DNA of 6,169 bases from an uncultured Veillonella sp. (GTDB lineage: Bacteria; Bacillota_C; Negativicutes; Veillonellales; Veillonellaceae): positions 1 to 6,169 of the forward strand of contig CAAFRK010000023.1 in NCBI GenBank assembly GCA_900765235.1, given 5' to 3'. The position numbers and the translations under genes were made by a program. The notes under the pieces were generated by a model. That model saw nothing but the letters and a program-made list of their open reading frames with translations. It did not search any database and was not told the origin of the DNA. This document shows positions 5,520 to 6,169 of the stretch, in pieces. Each line of letters opens with the position of its first letter. Within the stretch, counting starts at the first letter, position 1.

Positions 5520-5554
5520 ACCGATGTAACTCAATATATAGAGCCACATCGGTT
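5516..5554 (-). terminator. Terminator of the crotonase-family gene
   Basis: On the minus strand AACCGATGTGGCTC and GAGTTACATCGGTT form a 14-bp stem with two G-U pairs and the loop TATATATT. The last two T of the stem begin a run of five T. It lies about 64 bases after the stop codon at 5619 and separates this gene from pgl. Confidence 0.85.
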
Positions 5555-5618
5555 CGAATTATATTAGTAACTGCTTATAAAATACATGATATTCCAAAGA
5601 ATTACAAGAGAATAATTA

Positions 5619-6169
5619 TTATTTTTGACCAAATTTAGGACGACGACGTTCTGTGAAAGCTCGTACGCCTTCCTTAAAGTCTTCGGAAAGTCCTAAGGAG
5701 CATTGATTTTCTACTTCAAACTTCTTGTACTCTTCCCAACCCGCTAAGAAGCTATTCCACATCATTTCCTTCATAACGCGGTAAGATTGTGCAGGACCTT
5801 TAGCTAATTTCTCTACAAGACGTCTTGTAGCCGTTTCTAAATCTTCTAATTCACAAACTTTATATACAAAGCCAAGTTCTTTACCTTTTTCAGCAGATAC
5901 GTCTTCACCAGTCATAACGATATGCATAGCACGGTTCATGCCAATGGATCGAGTCAACAAGAATAAACCGCCTGCATCAGGAGCAAGACCTACGTTTACG
6001 AAAGCTTGAATAAAGCGTACGTTATTAGCTGCTACAACAAAGTCTGCAGCTAACGCCATGTTGAACGCCGCACCTGCTGCAGCGCCTTGAAGGCTCATGA
6101 TAACAGGTTTAGGTAAGCGTTTCATAGCCATAGAAATCTGCGCTACTAGCTCAACGATTTCAAATAAAG
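5619..6169 (-). CDS. Enoyl-CoA hydratase/isomerase (crotonase) family protein, partial
   Basis: The frame is open from the right edge to TAA at 5619. The ATG at 6131 is internal, because 12 further in-frame codons (LFEIVELVAQIS) continue the family sequence to the edge. About 182 residues are visible; with a family length near 260, some 80 N-terminal residues are missing. The oxyanion-hole region is MSLQGAAAGAAFNMALAADF. In the active-site stretch FIQAFVNVGLAPDAGG, the positions of the two hydratase glutamates are Phe (codon 6000-6002) and His (codon 5922-5924, in RAMHIVMTG), while Asp (codon 5976-5978) sits in PDAGG. That aspartate is the pattern of PaaG-type enoyl-CoA isomerases, so isomerase activity is likelier than hydration. 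The C-terminus (EGVRAFTERRRPKF) is typical of the family. The substrate is unknown. Confidence 0.88.
   Translation of the reverse strand, partial: LFEIVELVAQISMAMKRLPKPVIMSLQGAAAGAAFNMALAADFVVAANNVRFIQAFVNVGLAPDAGGLFLLTRSIGMNRAMHIVMTGEDVSAEKGKELGFVYKVCELEDLETATRRLVEKLAKGPAQSYRVMKEMMWNSFLAGWEEYKKFEVENQCSLGLSEDFKEGVRAFTERRRPKFGQK

Noticed and set aside
5619..6131. Crotonase gene starting at the ATG at 6131
   Set aside because: The in-frame sequence continues upstream to the window edge with family-like residues. A start here would also remove the N-terminal third of the fold.
1..6169. Mobile element, CRISPR array, toxin-antitoxin or phage-defence system
   Set aside because: All long reading frames are housekeeping or transport genes in one orientation. 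I saw no regularly spaced repeats, transposase motifs, terminal inverted repeats or paired small toxin/antitoxin genes.

Overview
The window looks like a piece of chromosome from a low-to-moderate G+C anaerobe of the Firmicutes. My best guess is Veillonella or a close relative in the Negativicutes. That guess rests on general recall of protein style, AT-rich intergenic DNA and strong AGGAGG-type ribosome binding sites; no search was run. Every gene lies on the minus strand, so transcription runs from high to low coordinates. I see no mobile element, CRISPR array, rRNA or tRNA.

In transcription order the layout is as follows. (1) An enoyl-CoA hydratase/isomerase (crotonase) family gene enters from the right edge and ends at 5619 with a terminator. 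(2) A tightly spaced group follows: 6-phosphogluconolactonase, TatA, and a small heavy-metal-associated (HMA) protein. It probably starts from a promoter carrying an 18-bp perfect palindrome and ends at a strong terminator at 4042-4078. (3) A single-domain cupin gene starts only 17 nt after that terminator and has its own terminator. (4) A DASS/CitT-type anion transporter gene follows, with its own terminator. (5) A 561-bp gap leads into ilvD (dihydroxy-acid dehydratase), which runs off the left edge.

The most interesting part is the gap upstream of ilvD. It holds a promoter-like sequence, a 43-codon ORF with a perfect ribosome binding site and a run of Leu, Val and Ile codons, and then a canonical intrinsic terminator 55 nt before ilvD. 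A segment inside the small ORF (codons 30-34) can form a 14-bp helix with the bases just before and including the 5' arm of the terminator. A further segment at codons 17-19, just after the Leu/Val/Ile run, can compete for that ORF segment. This is the four-segment logic of ribosome-mediated transcription attenuation, here fitted to branched-chain amino acid supply. I see no T-box, the usual Firmicute solution, in this leader.

Other points of interest are: an HMA protein whose first residues (MCKDCGCG) copy the nickel-binding N-terminus of HypB; a crotonase lacking both hydratase glutamates but carrying an aspartate at the PaaG-type isomerase position; an IlvD with the cysteine pattern of the oxygen-labile [4Fe-4S] type; and a cupin gene that seems to depend on read-through of a terminator.
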